Origin: Sinomonas sp. R1AF57
Lineage (GTDB): Bacteria > Actinomycetota > Actinomycetes > Actinomycetales > Micrococcaceae
Reading direction: 5' to 3'
Length of the DNA stretch: 64,000 bases
Assembly (NCBI RefSeq): GCF_002224485.1
Contig: NZ_CP022463.1
Coordinates: 154,376-218,375, forward strand
Shown here: in pieces, positions 61,315 through 64,000 of the stretch
How the letters are laid out: every line of letters starts with the position of its first letter
How positions within the stretch are numbered: the stretch's first letter is position 1
Translations under genes and position numbers: made by a program
The notes under the pieces: generated by a model
Seen by the model: only the letters and a program-made list of their open reading frames with translations
Told to the model about the DNA's origin: nothing
Database searches by the model: none

Positions 61315-62216
61315 GCGGGGTGAGCGCCGCACTCCGTGCCGGTGACTATGCCGCCACCGTCACCGGCACGGCCGGTGCCCTCGCCTCGCTGACCTACCGG
61401 GGGAGGGACCTTGTGGTGCCCTTCGCGCCCGGCGCGCCGATCCCGGCCTTCCGTGGCATCGTCGCCGCCCCCTGGCCCAACCGCCTCGCCGACGGGCGGT
61501 ACAGGGCTGCCGGCCGCGACCTCGCTGTCCCTGTCACAGAACCCGAGCGCGGCTGCGCCCTGCACGGCCTCGCGCTGGCGCGGGAGTGGGACCTCGTCGC
61601 GCACGACGGCGTCACGGTCGCCTTCGCGCTCGACCTCGGCCCGAGCGAGGGCTACCCCTTCAGGCTGCGGCTCGAGGTGCGGTACGCGCTCAGCGCCGGC
61701 GGCCTGGACTGGTCCGTGCGGGCGGCGAATGTGGGGGAGGGGCGCGCACCGTACGGCGTGTGCCCCCACCCGTATCTCGTGGCGGGACCCTCACCGCTGG
61801 ACTCGTGGGAGCTCCAGGTCCCCGGGGAGGCGTTCCTCGAGGTCACCCCCGACAGGCTCCTGCCCCTCGGCACGCGCACCGTGGAGGGGCACGAGTTTGA
61901 CTTCCGCGAGTCCCGCACGATCGGGCAGACGGAGATCGACCATGCCTTCACCCGCCTCCGCTTCGATCAGGGGGTGGCCAGGGCGGTCGTGCGGGATCCC
62001 TCGGGGAGCGGAGTCGTCATGGAGTGGGATGCCGGGTGCCCATGGGTGCAGGTCCACACGGCGGACAGGCCTGCGCCCGCGCCGAGCCGTCTCGGAGTCG
62101 CCGTCGAACCGATGACCTGCCCGCCCAACGCCTTCGCGAGCGGGACCGACCTCGTGTGGCTCGCGCCCGGCGAGGAGCACAAGACGGGGTGGCGGATCCG
62201 CGCACTCGAGGGGTGA
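61311..62216 (+). CDS. Aldose 1-epimerase family protein
   Basis: This 301-residue mutarotase-like protein has IVAAPWPNRLADGRYRAAG, CALHGLALAREW (His), VCPHPYLVAG (catalytic His) and the C-terminal VAVEPMTCPPNAFASGTDL (catalytic Glu region), all aldose-epimerase features. It interconverts alpha and beta anomers of an aldose, here likely the monosaccharide released by the operon. It is the last gene of the LacI-controlled unit and lies convergent to, and 19 bases from, the ROK gene, without an obvious strong terminator between. Confidence 0.9.
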   Translation: MSGVSAALRAGDYAATVTGTAGALASLTYRGRDLVVPFAPGAPIPAFRGIVAAPWPNRLADGRYRAAGRDLAVPVTEPERGCALHGLALAREWDLVAHDGVTVAFALDLGPSEGYPFRLRLEVRYALSAGGLDWSVRAANVGEGRAPYGVCPHPYLVAGPSPLDSWELQVPGEAFLEVTPDRLLPLGTRTVEGHEFDFRESRTIGQTEIDHAFTRLRFDQGVARAVVRDPSGSGVVMEWDAGCPWVQVHTADRPAPAPSRLGVAVEPMTCPPNAFASGTDLVWLAPGEEHKTGWRIRALEG

Positions 62217-62235
62217 CGGTCTCCTGACGGGACCG

Positions 62236-63438
62236 TCAGCCCAGGAGCGCGTGCGGCGCAGCGAGGGCACGCCGCACCGCAGCGCCGGCCGCGCCCGTGA
62301 CGGCGGCGGAGGCGCCGAGGTCGGAGAAGGTGACGGCGGCGATGCGGCCCGGCGCGAGGTCGTCGAGCGTCTCGTCGAGAGCGGGTCCGAGGACGTCGCG
62401 GAGCAGCCCGAAATGGCCTCCGAGGACTACCGCGGAGAGGTCCACGAGCCGTGCGGCGGCGACGACCGCTACGGCGAGCGCCTCGCCCGCGCGCTTGACC
62501 GCGCGGATCGCCCTGTCGTCCCCGGCGTCCAGGGACCTCGTCAGCGCAGCCAGCCGACCCGTCGTCGTGCTCCCACCGCCGGTGATGCCCGCGGCGCCGA
62601 GGATCGCCTCCTGCCCGGCCACAGTCTCGACGCACCCGCGGCCGCCGCAGGAGCAGCGGCGTCCGCCGGGATCGACGACGACGTGGCCCACCTCGCCGGC
62701 ATGCCCGCCGGCACCCGTGAACAGCTGTGAGCCGATGACGAGGCCGCCTCCTACGCCCACTTCGCCCGAGAGGTACAGGTAGGAGCCGAGCGCGCGTCCC
62801 CGCCCGTACCAGAGCTCGGCGAGGGCCGCGCTGTCCGCCTCGTTGGACAGCTCGGCCGCGAACGGCGTTCCCGGTACGAGGTCCTCGAGGGCGTCGGCAA
62901 GCGGCACATCGTCCCACCCGAGGTTGGGCGCGGTGGCGACCCTGCCCGAGGTCGCGTCCACGATGCCGGGGACGGCCAGGCCTCCGCCGAGGAGCTCGAC
63001 CCCGTCCGCACTGGCGGCGTCACGGACCCGGGCGGCCAGGCCGTGGAGGTCCGCGAGGACGTCCCCGGGGGCTCGGCCCTGGTTGGACGCCTCGACCGTC
63101 TCATGGACGCGGAGCTGGCCCCTCAGGTCGAGGACGCCCACGGCCAGGTAGTCCACGTTGACCTCGGCGCCGAGCGCGCCGCGGCGGGGGTTCAGCGCGA
63201 GGCCCACGCCAGGCCGACCGCGCTCGCCGCCGCGCGTGACGCCGACCTCCTCGAGGAGGCCCGTCTCGAGGAGGTCCGCCACGAGGCTGGAGACCGATGC
63301 CTTGGTCAGGCCGGAGACCGCTGCGATCTCGGCTCTGCTCGCGACAGCGTCCGGGCCGAGGCAGCCCAGGACGAGGGCCAGGTTCCGCCGCCGGACGTCC
63401 CCCACCCGTCCGGGTGCGGGGGTGGCCTCTGACGTCAT
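62236..63438 (-). CDS. ROK-family transcriptional regulator (XylR type)
   Basis: This 400-residue repressor has an N-terminal winged helix (SRAEIAAVSGLTKASVSSLV) and a ROK kinase-like sugar-binding domain with GLAVPGIVDATSGRVATAPN, GHAGEVGHVVVDPGG and the zinc motif CSCGGRGCVETVAG. It is divergent from xylose isomerase with a 98-base gap, which makes it the presumed xylose-responsive repressor. I use the ATG at 63438 with GGGAGGA well placed; the frame start 30 bases upstream would remove the leader. Confidence 0.92.
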   Translation of the reverse strand: MTSEATPAPGRVGDVRRRNLALVLGCLGPDAVASRAEIAAVSGLTKASVSSLVADLLETGLLEEVGVTRGGERGRPGVGLALNPRRGALGAEVNVDYLAVGVLDLRGQLRVHETVEASNQGRAPGDVLADLHGLAARVRDAASADGVELLGGGLAVPGIVDATSGRVATAPNLGWDDVPLADALEDLVPGTPFAAELSNEADSAALAELWYGRGRALGSYLYLSGEVGVGGGLVIGSQLFTGAGGHAGEVGHVVVDPGGRRCSCGGRGCVETVAGQEAILGAAGITGGGSTTTGRLAALTRSLDAGDDRAIRAVKRAGEALAVAVVAAARLVDLSAVVLGGHFGLLRDVLGPALDETLDDLAPGRIAAVTFSDLGASAAVTGAAGAAVRRALAAPHALLG

Positions 63439-63460
63439 GGGGTCCTCCCGAAGAAAAGTG

Positions 63461-63490
63461 TTGACCACATCACACCACGGTCCATATAGT
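63461..63490 (+). promoter_or_regulatory. xylA promoter and candidate ROK operator
   Basis: TTGACC (63461-63466), 18-base spacer, TATAGT (63485-63490) forms a good housekeeping-type promoter. Directly downstream GTTCAGAAC and GAATACTAATTC dyads (about 63489-63510) overlap the expected transcription start and are candidate sites for the divergent ROK repressor. Confidence 0.65.
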
Positions 63491-63536
63491 TCAGAACGAA
63501 TACTAATTCACCCACCCCCTTCCCGAGGAGCTCCCC

Positions 63537-64000
63537 ATGGCACTGGCGCCGACCCCTGAGAACAAGTTCACCTTCGGCCTCTGGACCGTGGGCTGGACGG
63601 GCAATGACCCGTTCGGCGTCCCGACCCGCAAGGAGCTGGACCCCGTCGCGGCGGTGCACCGGCTGGCCGGGCTCGGCGCGTACGGCATCACCTTCCACGA
63701 CAACGACCTCGTCCCGTTCGGCGCCACCGCGGACGAGCGGGAGCTGATCCTCAAGCGCTTCCGCGGCGCCCTGGAGGAGACGGGCCTGAAGGTCCCCATG
63801 GTCACGACCAACCTGTTCAGCCACCCGGTGTTCAAGGACGGTGGGTTCACCTCGAACGACCGTTCCGTGCGCCGCTTCGGCCTTGCCAAGGTGCTGCGCA
63901 ACATCGACCTCGCCGCAGAGCTCGGTGCCGAGACGTTCGTGATGTGGGGCGGCCGCGAGGGCTCCGAGTACGACGGGTCCAAGGACCTCGCCGCGGCGCT
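63537..64000 (+). CDS. xylA: Xylose isomerase (3' end outside window)
   Basis: The first 154 codons of a xylose isomerase are present and the frame is open to the window end. The enzyme converts D-xylose to D-xylulose. The N-terminus ([20 protein letters not shown]) is typical of the short class I actinobacterial enzymes. Catalytic His in [14 protein letters not shown] (His and Asp pair) and the substrate-pocket Trp in [11 protein letters not shown] are visible, as is [20 protein letters not shown] with its conserved Phe. GAGGAG precedes the ATG at 63537. xylB or transporter genes may follow outside the window. Confidence 0.95.
   Translation, partial: MALAPTPENKFTFGLWTVGWTGNDPFGVPTRKELDPVAAVHRLAGLGAYGITFHDNDLVPFGATADERELILKRFRGALEETGLKVPMVTTNLFSHPVFKDGGFTSNDRSVRRFGLAKVLRNIDLAAELGAETFVMWGGREGSEYDGSKDLAAA

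Overview
The window comes from a high-GC actinobacterium, most likely a soil member of the Micrococcaceae (Arthrobacter/Sinomonas type). The signs are strong G/C bias at third codon positions, the actinobacterial pairs holin-X/DUF3618 and fructose-bisphosphate aldolase/DUF3151, -10 elements of the TANNNT type, many genes that appear to be translated from leaderless mRNAs, and an abundance of ABC sugar importers and LacI, GntR, ROK and IclR regulators. I see no rRNA, tRNA, CRISPR array, insertion sequence or prophage. No gene-free stretch exceeds about 265 bases.

Layout. 0-5 kb holds envelope-stress-type small proteins, a hypothetical protein, exonuclease III and NAD synthase. 4.3-10.3 kb is a galactonate-type operon: a divergent FCD regulator, a sugar-binding lipoprotein, two permeases, galactonate dehydratase and KDPG/KDPGal aldolase. 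10.3-27.2 kb is a large hexuronate/glucuronide catabolic island. It contains two Gfo/Idh oxidoreductases, two TIM-barrel isomerases/epimerases, a LacI regulator, a second ABC importer, glucuronate isomerase, fructuronate-type reductase, mannonate dehydratase, a gluconokinase-type kinase, beta-glucuronidase and a glucuronide symporter. Five promoters across this island share an identical 49-bp operator/promoter architecture, so I read it as one LacI regulon. 27.3-46 kb is mostly housekeeping or miscellaneous: phosphodiesterase, Stealth phosphotransferase, pyrE, a molybdate ABC operon whose ATPase lacks the Walker A lysine, a SPOUT methyltransferase, reductases, HAD enzymes, a ribokinase-like kinase, TerC behind a manganese-type riboswitch, a DUF222/HNH protein, and fba. 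46-52.8 kb carries an aromatic-acid MFS transporter with a divergent IclR regulator, a Rieske ferredoxin, and an unusual operon of two uncharacterised membrane proteins plus an M20 amidohydrolase, followed by a double AsnC-type regulator. 52.8-62.2 kb is a second LacI-controlled sugar island: binding protein, two permeases, two Gfo/Idh enzymes, TIM-barrel isomerase, ThuA-like protein and aldose epimerase. Its content resembles clusters that process glycosides through 3-keto intermediates. 62.2-64 kb has a ROK regulator divergent from xylose isomerase, which runs off the window.

How it works together. Glucuronides would enter by the UidB-like symporter and be cut by UidA. Glucuronate then flows through UxaC, the reductase and ManD to 2-keto-3-deoxygluconate. 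The phosphorylating kinase for that product is not obvious here, but a matching KDPG/KDPGal aldolase lies in the neighbouring galactonate operon. The most unusual observations are the three-half-site operators, the ModC Lys-to-Met change, a nested inverted-repeat element at 28.4 kb, an 11-base motif that recurs at intrinsic terminators, and the frequency of predicted leaderless starts.
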